Positions 17,887 to 26,135 of a stretch of DNA of 64,000 bases are shown piece after piece. Under the pieces are notes generated by a model. It was not told the origin of the DNA. It worked only from the letters and a program-made list of their open reading frames with translations, and did not search any database. This stretch comes from CAZFDT01 sp964518335 (GTDB lineage: Bacteria; Planctomycetota; Phycisphaerae; Phycisphaerales; Phycisphaeraceae). A program made the translations under genes and the position numbers. Each line of letters begins with the position of its first letter. Within the stretch, counting starts at the first letter, position 1. Location: positions 1-64,000 of the forward strand of contig CAZFDT010000021.1 in assembly GCA_964518335.1 (NCBI GenBank). Reading direction: 5' to 3'.

Positions 17887-19452
17887 ATGAGCGCAACCCC
17901 TCAGGACAGTTCGCCTGGCGGCGCCGACCTCGTCGCCGACCGTCGCCGCAAACTCGCCCGTCTCCGCGACGAGTTGGGGCTGGATCCATACGGGCAGCGC
18001 GTCGATGGCCTGATGAGCATCGCCTCCGCCCGTGATGCGTATGACCCCGCCGCCGACGCCGCGTTCAAGGCCGACGGCACAAAAGACGACCGGCCGGCCG
18101 CGGCGATTGCGGGGCGCATCGTGCTCCATCGCGATTCGGGCAAGCTCGTGTTCATGAAGCTGCGCGACGCCAGCGGCGACGTGCAGGTGGCGGTGAGCAA
18201 GGCCGCGGTCGATGAGCAGAGCTTCGCGCTCGCCAAGCTCGCCGACCTGGGCGACATCGCCGTGGCCAGCGGACGGATGGGCACGACGAAGACCGGCGAG
18301 GTCACGGTCTGGTCGTCTACCACGACACCCGACACCCGACACCCGACACCCGCTTTTCAGATCGCCACCAAGTCCCTCGCACCGCCCCCGGAGAAGTTTC
18401 ACGGGCTGTCGGACCCCGAGCTGCGCTACCGCAAGCGCTACGTCGATCTGTACGCCAACCCCGACGTGATGCAGACGATGCAACTCCGCATCCGCATCAT
18501 CGAAGAGATCCGCGCCTACTTCCGGGGGCGCGGGTTCCTGGAGGTCGAAACGCCGATGCTCCAGCCGATCCACGGTGGGGCGGCGGCGCGGCCGTTCGTC
18601 ACCCACCACAACGCCCTGGACACCAGGCTGTACCTGCGCATCGCACCCGAGCTGTATCTGAAGCGCCTGCTCGTCGGCGGCATGCCCAAGGTCTTCGAGA
18701 TCAACCGCAACTTCCGCAACGAAGGCATCAGCCCCCGCCACAACCCCGAGTTCACCATGCTCGAAGCCTACGAGGCCTTCGGCTCCTGGGAAACCATGGC
18801 CGACCTCGTCGAGGACATGGTCTGCACCGTGGCGATGAACGTGCTGGGCACGCTCAAGATCGAACACAAGAACGAAGCCGGCGAAGTGACACGCACGATC
18901 AACCTGCAACGCCCGTGGCGGCGCGTGTCGATGGTCGATCTCGTTGCCGAACGCACGGGCTGGCGATTCGGCAAGCAGACACTAACACCACAACAGATCG
19001 ATGATCTGCGCGTGGCGAATCGCGGCAAGGACCTCAAACTCGACGGCACCGCGCCCGAACAGCTCGTCGAGGTGTACGAGAAGCTCGTCGAGCCCACACT
19101 CATCGACCCGACGTTTGTCACCCACGTGCCCAGCGTGTGCATCCCGCTCGCGCGTGAGAACAAGGCCGACCCGTTCTTCGCCGACGTGTACGAGCTGGCG
19201 ATCAACGGCGTCGAGATCAGCCCCGGCTACAGCGAACTCAACGATCCCGACGTGCAGGAGCGCCACTTCCGCCACCAGGTGGGCGACCGCGAGGAGCAGC
19301 AGAAGGTCGATGAAGACTTCCTCGAAGCCCTCCGCGTCGGTATGCCCCCCGCCGGCGGCATGGGCCTGGGCATCGACCGCCTCGTCATGATGCTCACCGG
19401 CGCCACGAGCATCCGCGACGTGATCCTGTTCCCGTTGATGAAGCCGTTGTAA
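17887..19452 (+). CDS. lysS: Lysyl-tRNA synthetase, class II
   Basis: Charges tRNA-Lys. 521 residues: an N-terminal OB-fold anticodon-binding domain (GRIVLHRDSGKLVFMKLRD), RKRYVDLYAN leading into the catalytic core, motif 2 with FEINRNFRNEGISPRHNPEF and TMLEAYEA, and motif 3 GGMGLGIDRLVMMLTG. The start is an ATG at 17887, directly after the rplS terminator. One oddity is that residues near 145-155 (TTTPDTRHPTPAF) are encoded by four tandem 7-bp units, adding a non-conserved linker between the OB fold and the core. The gene is followed by a long palindrome that probably ends transcription. Confidence 0.97.
   Translation: MSATPQDSSPGGADLVADRRRKLARLRDELGLDPYGQRVDGLMSIASARDAYDPAADAAFKADGTKDDRPAAAIAGRIVLHRDSGKLVFMKLRDASGDVQVAVSKAAVDEQSFALAKLADLGDIAVASGRMGTTKTGEVTVWSSTTTPDTRHPTPAFQIATKSLAPPPEKFHGLSDPELRYRKRYVDLYANPDVMQTMQLRIRIIEEIRAYFRGRGFLEVETPMLQPIHGGAAARPFVTHHNALDTRLYLRIAPELYLKRLLVGGMPKVFEINRNFRNEGISPRHNPEFTMLEAYEAFGSWETMADLVEDMVCTVAMNVLGTLKIEHKNEAGEVTRTINLQRPWRRVSMVDLVAERTGWRFGKQTLTPQQIDDLRVANRGKDLKLDGTAPEQLVEVYEKLVEPTLIDPTFVTHVPSVCIPLARENKADPFFADVYELAINGVEISPGYSELNDPDVQERHFRHQVGDREEQQKVDEDFLEALRVGMPPAGGMGLGIDRLVMMLTGATSIRDVILFPLMKPL
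18324..18351 (+). repeat. Four tandem copies of GACACCC inside lysS
   Basis: Units at 18324, 18331, 18338 and 18345 are identical. Because 7 is not a multiple of 3, gain or loss of one unit would shift the lysS frame. Confidence 0.9.
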
Positions 19453-19520
19453 AGCCGCGACCATTGGTCGCGCCGATGTATCACGGGCGTCCGAGCGCGA
19501 CCAATGGTCGCGGCTTTACA
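19448..19520. repeat. Perfect 26-bp inverted repeat between lysS and lolC, probable terminator
   Basis: Arms at 19448-19473 and 19495-19520 are exact reverse complements with a 21-base loop. Each arm also contains its own palindrome (CGACCA-T-TGGTCG). The left arm includes the lysS stop codon and the right arm ends 9 bases before the next start. Either a terminator or an inserted palindromic repeat. Confidence 0.8.
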
Positions 19521-19528
19521 CCACACGC

Positions 19529-20959
19529 ATGTACAAACTCCTGCTCATCCTCAAGTACCTCCGCCGCAAGCTCGCGCCGATGTTCGCCGCGTCGGCGGTG
19601 ATGCTCTGCACGATGATGGTCATCATCGTGGTGAGCGTGATGGGGGGGTTCCTGGAAATGATGCGCTCTGCGGCGCAGCGGCTGACGGGGGATATCACGG
19701 TGATGGCCGACTATAGGGGCTTTGGGCATTACGAGGCGTTGCTGGCGGAGCTGCGGGCGCTGCCGCAGGTCGCGGCGGCGACGCCGGTGATGCGCTCGCC
19801 GGGCATGGCCAAGTTCGAGGACCCGTTCTATGGCGGCGACAGCGTCCGACTCGTCGAGGTGGTGGGCATCCGTCCGGCGGAACTCGACGCGATCATCGGC
19901 TATGAGAGCACGCTCTACTGGACCATCGACCACGTGCGCGACCGCTTCGGCGACGCCGCGGTCATCGACCCGCGACAACACGGCATGTCGCTGCGGCCGC
20001 CCGACAACTGGGGGCACGGCCCGGAGATGCGTGGCATCGTGCCCGGCATCGAGCTCAGCCCCAGCAACGCCCGCGACGCGCAGGGTCAGTACCGCCTGAG
20101 CAACAGCAGCCTGGGCATGGAGGCGGCGATCACGGTTGTGCCGGTGACGCAGAAGGGCGGGCTGATCGAGCCGCGCAGCGCCCGGTTCGCCGTGGTCAAC
20201 GAGTTCAAGAGCGGGCTGTACGACATCGACGCACAGCGCGTGTACGTGCCGTTCGACTCACTGCAGCAGATGCTGGCGATGGGTGAGAGCGAGGGGATCG
20301 ATCCGCAGACAGGCGAGCCGACGGGTCAGGCGATTCCCGCGCGGACGACGGAGATCATGCTCAAGGGCCGGACCGGCGTGGCGCTGGACGACTTGGAGTT
20401 GGCGGTGCGTCAGACGTGCGCGGCGTTCTACGATCGCCACGCCGGCGAGGTTCCGTTTCTTATGACGCAGACGTGGATGCAGCGCCATGCCGTGCTGCTC
20501 TCGGCGGTACAGAATGAAAAGGGCCTCATCACGTTCCTGTTCGCCATCATCGGGTTGGTGAGCGTGGTGATGGTGGCGACGACGTTCTACATGATCGTGC
20601 TGGAGAAGACGCGAGACATCGGCATTCTGCGAGCGCTGGGCGCGTCGCGCACCGGTATCGCCAGCATTTTCCTGGGCTACGGCCTGGCGATCGGGACCGT
20701 CGGGTCACTGCTGGGCCTGGCCATTGGCGTCGGCATCGTCACCAACCTCAACGCCATCCAGGACGCCATCCACGCCCTCACCGGCTGGCGCATGTGGGAC
20801 CCGCAGATCTACTACTTCGACCGCATCCCCAGCGATGTCGATCCCGTCGAGGCGACGTGGATCGTCGTGCTCGCCATCGTCAGCAGCGTCGCCGGCGCCC
20901 TGATCCCGGCGATTCTCGCATCGCGACTCGATCCGGTCGAGGCGCTGCGGTACGAGTGA
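19529..20959 (+). CDS. ABC transporter permease, LolC/LolE-FtsX type
   Basis: 476 residues. It is an inner-membrane permease with an N-terminal transmembrane helix (residues about 20-42, MFAASAVMLCTMMVIIVVSV), a large periplasmic MacB-like domain, and three C-terminal helices (FLFAIIGLVSVVMVATTFYM; SIFLGYGLAIGTVGSLLGL; IVVLAIVSSVAGALIPAIL). KTRDIGILRALGASR is the FtsX coupling loop, and it ends ASRLDPVEALRYE, typical of LolC/E. With the adjacent LolD-like ATPase it should release lipoproteins from the inner membrane. No second LolC/E permease is beside it, so a homodimer (LolF-like) is possible. Confidence 0.9.
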   Translation: MYKLLLILKYLRRKLAPMFAASAVMLCTMMVIIVVSVMGGFLEMMRSAAQRLTGDITVMADYRGFGHYEALLAELRALPQVAAATPVMRSPGMAKFEDPFYGGDSVRLVEVVGIRPAELDAIIGYESTLYWTIDHVRDRFGDAAVIDPRQHGMSLRPPDNWGHGPEMRGIVPGIELSPSNARDAQGQYRLSNSSLGMEAAITVVPVTQKGGLIEPRSARFAVVNEFKSGLYDIDAQRVYVPFDSLQQMLAMGESEGIDPQTGEPTGQAIPARTTEIMLKGRTGVALDDLELAVRQTCAAFYDRHAGEVPFLMTQTWMQRHAVLLSAVQNEKGLITFLFAIIGLVSVVMVATTFYMIVLEKTRDIGILRALGASRTGIASIFLGYGLAIGTVGSLLGLAIGVGIVTNLNAIQDAIHALTGWRMWDPQIYYFDRIPSDVDPVEATWIVVLAIVSSVAGALIPAILASRLDPVEALRYE

Positions 20960-20964
20960 GATGC

Positions 20965-21063
20965 AATGTTTGATGTCTGATGTCTAATGTCTGATGTAAA
21001 GGCAACGTGATCATGACCGCGATATCCGACACATCAGACATCAAACATCAGACATCAGACATT
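20965..21063. repeat. Imperfect 33-bp inverted repeat across the lolC/lolD boundary
   Basis: Arms at about 20965-20997 and 21030-21063 are built of repeated TGATGTC (or its complement) and match with about three mismatches. The right arm encodes the first dozen residues of the LolD-like protein (SDTSDIKHQTSDI), which are not part of the family. The start codon lies in the loop. Confidence 0.8.
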
Positions 21064-21759
21064 CTGCGCGTCGCCAACCTCCACAAACGCTACCGCATGG
21101 GCGGCGAGTCGCTGCACGTGCTTCGCGGCGTCGATCTGGCGGTGCGCGAGGGCGAGTGGCTGGCGATCCTCGGGGCGTCGGGGTCGGGCAAGAGCACGCT
21201 GCTGCACTTGATCGGCGGGCTGGACACGCCCAACGATGGGTCGGTGGTGTTTCGCGGCGAGAACGTGTTCAAGGCGGGGGCGGCGCGCGTGGATCGCTAT
21301 CGGAACGGCGACGTGGGCTTTGTGTTTCAATTCTACCATCTGCTGCCCGAGCTCAGCGCGGTGGAGAATGTGCTGGTGTCGTCGATGATCGGGACGTCGG
21401 CGTTGACCTGGCCTGGCCGGCGCGCGGCGCGGCGGGGCCGGGCGGTGGAGCTGCTGACGCGCATCGGGCTAAGCGAGCGGCTTCGTCATCGGCCGGCCAA
21501 ACTCTCCGGAGGCGAGCGGCAGCGCGTCGCCATCGCGCGGGCCCTCATGAACGAGCCGGCGCTGCTCCTGGCCGACGAGCCGACGGGCAACCTCGACGCC
21601 GACACGGGCGGGCAGATCCTCAACGTGCTGCGCGACATTCACGCCCGTGGGCAGACGATCATCATGGTCACGCACGACGAGCGCATCGCCGCCGCGGCGG
21701 ACCGGCAGGTGCGGCTGGAGCGCGGGCAACTGGTCACATCGGCCCAAGCCGCGGGCTGA
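21013..21759 (+). CDS. lolD: ABC transporter ATP-binding protein, LolD type
   Basis: About 248 residues; energises the adjacent permease. Walker A GASGSGKST, Q-loop FQFYHLLPELSAVENV, signature LSGGERQRVAIARAL, Walker B LLLADEPTGNLD, and H-loop MVTHDE are all present. The family normally begins near ILRVANLHKRYRMGG, so the first 16 or so residues are an extension encoded by the inverted repeat. ATG 21013 has AAGG about 10 bases upstream; GTG 21007 is an alternative. The stop codon TGA lies inside a REP-like palindrome. Confidence 0.93.
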   Translation: MTAISDTSDIKHQTSDILRVANLHKRYRMGGESLHVLRGVDLAVREGEWLAILGASGSGKSTLLHLIGGLDTPNDGSVVFRGENVFKAGAARVDRYRNGDVGFVFQFYHLLPELSAVENVLVSSMIGTSALTWPGRRAARRGRAVELLTRIGLSERLRHRPAKLSGGERQRVAIARALMNEPALLLADEPTGNLDADTGGQILNVLRDIHARGQTIIMVTHDERIAAAADRQVRLERGQLVTSAQAAG

Positions 21760-21784
21760 GCCACTTGGGGCGAAGCCCCGGATA
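21745..21784 (+). repeat. REP-like palindrome A (lolD-recQ)
   Basis: CAAGCCGCGGGCTGAG...CGAAGCCCCGGAT. Stem arms GGGCT and AGCCCC enclose a loop that begins TGAG and ends CGAA. The loop contains the lolD stop. The same pattern appears at 55916 (reverse) and 63145. Confidence 0.75.
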
Positions 21785-21800
21785 GGAAGTGCCATACCCC

Positions 21801-24062
21801 ATGATCCGGGAACGAACGAACATCGATCCACAGGTCCATGACGTGCTGCAGCGCGTCTGGGGATATGACACGCTGCGCCCGCTGCAGGCGGAGGCGATCC
21901 AGGCGGGGCTGTCGCAGCGCGACGCGCTGGTGGTGATGCCCACGGGCGGGGGCAAGAGTCTGTGTTACCAGGTCCCGCCGCTGGTGGCGAACCGCACCGA
22001 CGTGGTGGTGTCGCCGCTGATCGCGCTGATGAAGGACCAGGTCGATGGCCTGCGGCAGCTCGGGTATCCTGCGGCGGCGCTGCACAGCAATCTCACGGCT
22101 CCCGAGCGTCAGGCGACCGAGCGCGGCATCCGCAGCGGCGAGTTCAAGCTCATCTTCGTCGCGCCCGAGCGGCTGGTGACGCCGTGGTTCCTCGAGACCG
22201 TCGATCGCCTGGGCATCCACGCCATCGCGGTCGATGAGGCTCACTGCATCAGCCAGTGGGGCCACGACTTCCGGCCCGAGTATCGCCAGCTCGCCGTGCT
22301 GCGCGAGCGTTTTTCGGGCGCGAGCATCCATGCCTACACCGCCACCGCCACGCCGCGGGTCCGCGAGGACATCATTGGTCAACTGCAACTGCGCGATCCG
22401 CTGGTGCTGGTGGGGACATTCGATCGGCCGAACCTGACCTACCGCATCCTGCCGCAGGTCGATCGCCAGCAGCAGGTCGCCGACGTGCTGCGGCGGCACG
22501 AGCGCGAGGCGGCGATTGTGTATTGCCTCAGCCGCGCCGACACGGAGTCGCTGGCCCTGACGCTGCGAGCCTGGGACATCAAGGCCGAGCACTACCACGC
22601 GGGGATGCCCCCGGAAGAACGACGCGCCACGCAAGAGCGCTTCGCCAGCGAAGAGACCGACGTGGTGGTGGCGACGATCGCCTTCGGGATGGGCATCGAT
22701 CGCGGCAACGTGCGGGCGGTGGTGCATGCGTGCCTGCCCAAGAGCATCGAGAATTACCAGCAGGAAACCGGTCGCGCGGGGCGCGACGGACTGCCCGCCG
22801 AGTGCGTCCTGTTCTACTCGCAGGCCGACGTGATGCGTCTGGAACGGCTGATCATGAAGAGCGCCGCCGACGCCAAGGACCAGGCCAAGGCGGCGGCCAA
22901 CGTGCCCGTGCAGCTCGAACTGCTCAACCGAATGCAGCGTTTCGCCACGGCGACGACCTGCCGGCACCAGTTGCTGTCGGAATACTTCGGCCAGGCATAC
23001 ACGAAAGCTGATTCCGAGGGATGCGGCGCATGCGACGTGTGCCTGGGCGAAGTCGAAGGCGTCGAAGACTCGACCGTCACGGCGCAGAAGATCCTCTCGT
23101 GCGTCGCCCGCGTGCAGCAGCGCTTCGGCGTCGGTCACGTCGTCGAGGTGCTTGTCGGCGCCCAGACGCAGCGCATCGGCGATTTCAGGCACGATCGGCT
23201 TTCGACGTACGGCCTGCTGCGCGATATGCCGCGCAAGGCGATTCAGAGCTACGTCTATCAACTGCTCGACCAGGGCCTGCTGTCGCGCAGCGAGGGCGAT
23301 CGTCCGGTGCTGCTGCTCAACGATGAATCGTGGCAGGTGCTCAAAGGCCAGCGGCGGGTGAACCTGGTGCGGCCGAAGGCGGAGCTGGCGCGGACGCGAG
23401 TGAAGGCAGACTTCCCCGAGGTCGAGGACGAGCAGGGGGCGGAGCCGCGCGATGTGTGGGAGGGTGTGGACCGCGATCTGTTCGAGCACCTGCGGGAGGT
23501 GCGGCGGGGCATTGCCACGGAGCAGGCGGTGCCGGCGTATGTGGTGTTCAACGATCGCACGCTGATCGACCTGGCGAGGGTGCGGCCGACGTCGGCGTCG
23601 CTGTTCGGGCGCATCCACGGCGTGGGCGAGCGCAAGCAACTGGCGTATGGCGACCGCATGATCGAGGAGATACGAGCTTACTGCAGCGAGCGCGGCGTGG
23701 CGACCGACGTGCCGGCGCCGGGCCTGTCCGCGCCGCCGCGGCCGCGCAAGGCGGAGAAGATCAACGCGGCACGTCAGCTCGCCGAGCAGTGCTTTGCCCA
23801 AGGCCACGGCATCGACGACGTCGTGCGTCAAACCGGCCGCGCCCGCAGCACGATCTGCGGCTACCTCGCGCAATGGATCGAGGCGCACGCGCCCGAGTCG
23901 ATCTCGCCGTGGGTCGATGACGCCACCTACCGCCGCATCACCGACGCCATCAAGCCCGACGATGCGGGCATGAAGCCCCTCTTCGAACGCCTCAACGGCG
24001 AAGTGCCCTACGACTCTATCCGCCTCGTGATCGCCCATCGCACGGCCGGCGGCGGCGGGTAG
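21801..24062 (+). CDS. recQ: ATP-dependent DNA helicase RecQ
   Basis: 753 residues; a 3'-5' helicase for recombination and repair. Motif I PTGGGKS (K52), motif II D145-E-A-H-C-I-S-Q-W-G, TATATPRVRED, and motifs V/VI TIAFGMGIDRGNVRAV and QQETGRAGRDG are intact. Zinc-binding CRHQLLSEYFG...CGACDVC is present, followed by the winged-helix RQC domain and an HRDC domain (VFNDRTLIDLARVRP). The last 100 residues form a helix-turn-helix domain (GIDDVVRQTGRARSTICGYL) seen in some RecQ proteins. ATG 21801 has AGGAAG 11 bases upstream; a GTG at 21789 overlaps that site and was rejected. Confidence 0.96.
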   Translation: MIRERTNIDPQVHDVLQRVWGYDTLRPLQAEAIQAGLSQRDALVVMPTGGGKSLCYQVPPLVANRTDVVVSPLIALMKDQVDGLRQLGYPAAALHSNLTAPERQATERGIRSGEFKLIFVAPERLVTPWFLETVDRLGIHAIAVDEAHCISQWGHDFRPEYRQLAVLRERFSGASIHAYTATATPRVREDIIGQLQLRDPLVLVGTFDRPNLTYRILPQVDRQQQVADVLRRHEREAAIVYCLSRADTESLALTLRAWDIKAEHYHAGMPPEERRATQERFASEETDVVVATIAFGMGIDRGNVRAVVHACLPKSIENYQQETGRAGRDGLPAECVLFYSQADVMRLERLIMKSAADAKDQAKAAANVPVQLELLNRMQRFATATTCRHQLLSEYFGQAYTKADSEGCGACDVCLGEVEGVEDSTVTAQKILSCVARVQQRFGVGHVVEVLVGAQTQRIGDFRHDRLSTYGLLRDMPRKAIQSYVYQLLDQGLLSRSEGDRPVLLLNDESWQVLKGQRRVNLVRPKAELARTRVKADFPEVEDEQGAEPRDVWEGVDRDLFEHLREVRRGIATEQAVPAYVVFNDRTLIDLARVRPTSASLFGRIHGVGERKQLAYGDRMIEEIRAYCSERGVATDVPAPGLSAPPRPRKAEKINAARQLAEQCFAQGHGIDDVVRQTGRARSTICGYLAQWIEAHAPESISPWVDDATYRRITDAIKPDDAGMKPLFERLNGEVPYDSIRLVIAHRTAGGGG

Positions 24063-24105
24063 AATCCATGCGGCATGTCGGACACACCTCTTTCAGGAGT
24101 CGCAC

Positions 24106-24276
24106 ATGAGCAAACTCGTCCTGATCCTGTTGGCGATCTTCCTTCCTCCCGTGGCCGTGGCGCTGGTTGATGGCGTCGGCAAACACCTGATCATCAACAT
24201 TCTCCTGCTGATCGTGACGCTGGGTCTGGGGGCGGTGATCCACGCGCTATGGGTGGTGATGAGCAAGCAGGGGTGA
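24106..24276 (+). CDS. YqaE/Pmp3-family small membrane protein
   Basis: 56 residues, too short for automatic tracks, with a good ribosome-binding site (CAGGAG, 5-6 bases upstream). It has two transmembrane helices: ILLAIFLPPVAVALVDGVG and HLIINILLLIVTLGLG, then AVIHALWVVM. The FLPPVAV...GKHLIINILL...IHALWV pattern is diagnostic of the YqaE/Pmp3 (UPF0057) proteolipid family, linked to stress and membrane potential in other organisms. It stands alone between recQ and a dehydrogenase. Confidence 0.88.
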   Translation: MSKLVLILLAIFLPPVAVALVDGVGKHLIINILLLIVTLGLGAVIHALWVVMSKQG

Positions 24277-24476
24277 CGGCCACGGCGTTTGACAGCGGGC
24301 CTGTTCAGGCTATTTTCTGAGCTCCCAGCACGGAGGTCGTCGGTCGCGTCCACCCCCGGAAACTTTCCGGAAATCCGGAGACGCGATGTCAGGAGGGACG
24401 TGCTGCACGGTCGAGCGGATGCTCGTCTGGCCGTGTGGCCCGCCCCGCTCGACACAGGCCCGCTTAGGACCCACCG

Positions 24477-25451
24477 ATGAAAATCCTGCTCACCACCACC
24501 AGTTACCAGGACACGCCCGGCCCGCACCACGAACTGCTCGCCTCGTCGGGCCACGAGGTGACGCGCGCCCGCGGCCCGCTCACCGAGGCGCAGATACTCG
24601 AGTTGATCGCGTCCGGGGGCGGGTTCGACGGCCTGCTCAACGGCGACGACCACATCACCGCCAAGGTCATCGACGCTGCACTTGCCGCCCCCCGGAAGCT
24701 GCGGGTCATCGCCAAGTACGGCATCGGGCTCGACTCCATCGACGTCAAGCACGCCACCGCCAAGAAGATTCCCGTGCTCTTCACGCCCGGCGTCAACCAC
24801 ACGACCGTCGCCGAGCACACCTTCGGGCTGATGATCGCGCTGGTGAAGCACTTCTGGCCGCATCTGCGCTCGACCAAGGAGGGCGGGTGGAAGCGGATCA
24901 CCGGCAACGAGCTGTACGGCAAGACGATCGCGGTGCTGGGCGTCGGCCGCATCGGCAAAGAGGTCATCAAGCGGGCCGCGGCGTTCGACATGAAGCCGGT
25001 GGGCTTCGACCTCTACTGGGACGACGCCTTTGCGAAGCAGTACAACGTGAGGCGCGCCGCCACCGCCGACGAGGCGATCCAGGGCGCGGACGTGGTGTCG
25101 CTGCACATGAACCTCGACGACAGCAACCGGGGCTTCATCAACAAGGCCCGCATGGCGAAGATGAAGAAGGGCGCGATCGTGATCAATACGGCGCGCGGCG
25201 GCCTGGTGAACGAGGCCGACGTCGCCGAAGCGTGCAAGGCCGGGCAACTCGGCGGCTACGGCACCGACGTGCTGGACAAGGAGCCGCCCGCCGCCGACCA
25301 TGTCTTCCGCGGGATCGACAACATCATCGTCACGCCGCACGTGGGCAGCCGCACCTTCGAGAGCGTCGAGCGCCAGGCCATGCGGGCGACACTGAACCTG
25401 CTCAACTACCTCAAAGGCGACAGCGATTTCATCCAGGCGAACAAGTGGTAA
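24477..25451 (+). CDS. D-isomer-specific 2-hydroxyacid dehydrogenase (phosphoglycerate dehydrogenase-like)
   Basis: 324 residues. NAD-binding Rossmann motif GVGRIGKEVIKRA, the catalytic Arg region NTARGGLVNE, the Glu region VLDKEPP and catalytic His in TPHVGSRT are present. The N-terminal catalytic domain reads AKYGIGLDSIDVKHA. There is no C-terminal ACT domain, so it is a short-type phosphoglycerate dehydrogenase-like enzyme. Its substrate could be 3-phosphoglycerate or another 2-hydroxyacid. It is a single gene with no serine-pathway neighbours, so I assign no symbol. Confidence 0.88.
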   Translation: MKILLTTTSYQDTPGPHHELLASSGHEVTRARGPLTEAQILELIASGGGFDGLLNGDDHITAKVIDAALAAPRKLRVIAKYGIGLDSIDVKHATAKKIPVLFTPGVNHTTVAEHTFGLMIALVKHFWPHLRSTKEGGWKRITGNELYGKTIAVLGVGRIGKEVIKRAAAFDMKPVGFDLYWDDAFAKQYNVRRAATADEAIQGADVVSLHMNLDDSNRGFINKARMAKMKKGAIVINTARGGLVNEADVAEACKAGQLGGYGTDVLDKEPPAADHVFRGIDNIIVTPHVGSRTFESVERQAMRATLNLLNYLKGDSDFIQANKW

Positions 25452-25571
25452 GCGTGCTCGGGTGTAGAATGCCCCATGATGCGAGGTCGCGGCTCAACAT
25501 CGCAGGCTGCGGAGCAGGAGCCTTACGCAACGTGGGTTTCCCGGGGCCTTGCGATTCATCGGGCGCTCTAT

Positions 25572-26090
25572 ATGGGTGACGCCAACGCCGACCATGACGT
25601 GATCGCGGCGATGTTTGACGCTGTAGCGATGTTCGAGGAATTGGGCATCGGCTACGCACTGGCGGGATGCTTGGCGGCGGGGCACTACGGACGGGCCCGA
25701 ATTACTGAAGACGCCGACTTCATCGCGGTAAGCGAGCACGAGCAGGACCTGGCTGCGCATCCGGACGCGATGCGCAAGCATCGTTTCGACCCGTCGTACA
25801 CCTGGAAGTTCCATCACGACAGCGGTGCCCAGATCGACCTGTGGAAAGACGAGCATGTGGACGGGATCGTAAGCCGGGCGCGGCCGATGGCGATCGCCGG
25901 CCGCGTGGTCATGACCGCCGAGCCGCACGACCTGATCGCCATGAAACTGCGGGCCAATCGCCTTCGGGACGACGGCGACATTGGAGAAATCCTCGCCCAC
26001 GCAAGCATCGATGACGCCACGATTCGCCGGCGGGTCACCGCTGAGCAGTACGAGCACTACCTGCAAATCAAACGCCGAGCGGGGCGGTAA
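25572..26090 (+). CDS. Nucleotidyltransferase-fold protein (AbiEii/MNT-like)
   Basis: About 172 residues. The block YALAGCLAAGHYGRARITEDADF corresponds to the hGG...GxxRxTxDxD pattern of minimal nucleotidyltransferases, with GG replaced by GC and Asp-x-Asp as E-D-A-D. Later blocks (IDLW, RVVMTAEPHDLIAMKLRA) also match that superfamily. AbiEii-type proteins act as toxins with an AbiEi antitoxin, but no partner is adjacent. The start is uncertain: ATG 25572 lacks a ribosome-binding site, and an upstream in-frame ATG at 25476 would add 32 residues. Confidence 0.65.
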   Translation: MGDANADHDVIAAMFDAVAMFEELGIGYALAGCLAAGHYGRARITEDADFIAVSEHEQDLAAHPDAMRKHRFDPSYTWKFHHDSGAQIDLWKDEHVDGIVSRARPMAIAGRVVMTAEPHDLIAMKLRANRLRDDGDIGEILAHASIDDATIRRRVTAEQYEHYLQIKRRAGR

Positions 26091-26135
26091 ACTATCGCTG
26101 TCCTGCGCGATCCAACTCACCCCGGAGCAACCACC

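Noticed and set aside
18324..21063. CRISPR array from the short repeats
   Set aside because: The repeats are 7-bp tandem or inverted units without unique spacers, and no cas genes occur in the window.
21639..24038. A 799-codon minus-strand frame opposite recQ
   Set aside because: Mirror frame of a complete RecQ gene; no ribosome-binding site or recognisable domain.
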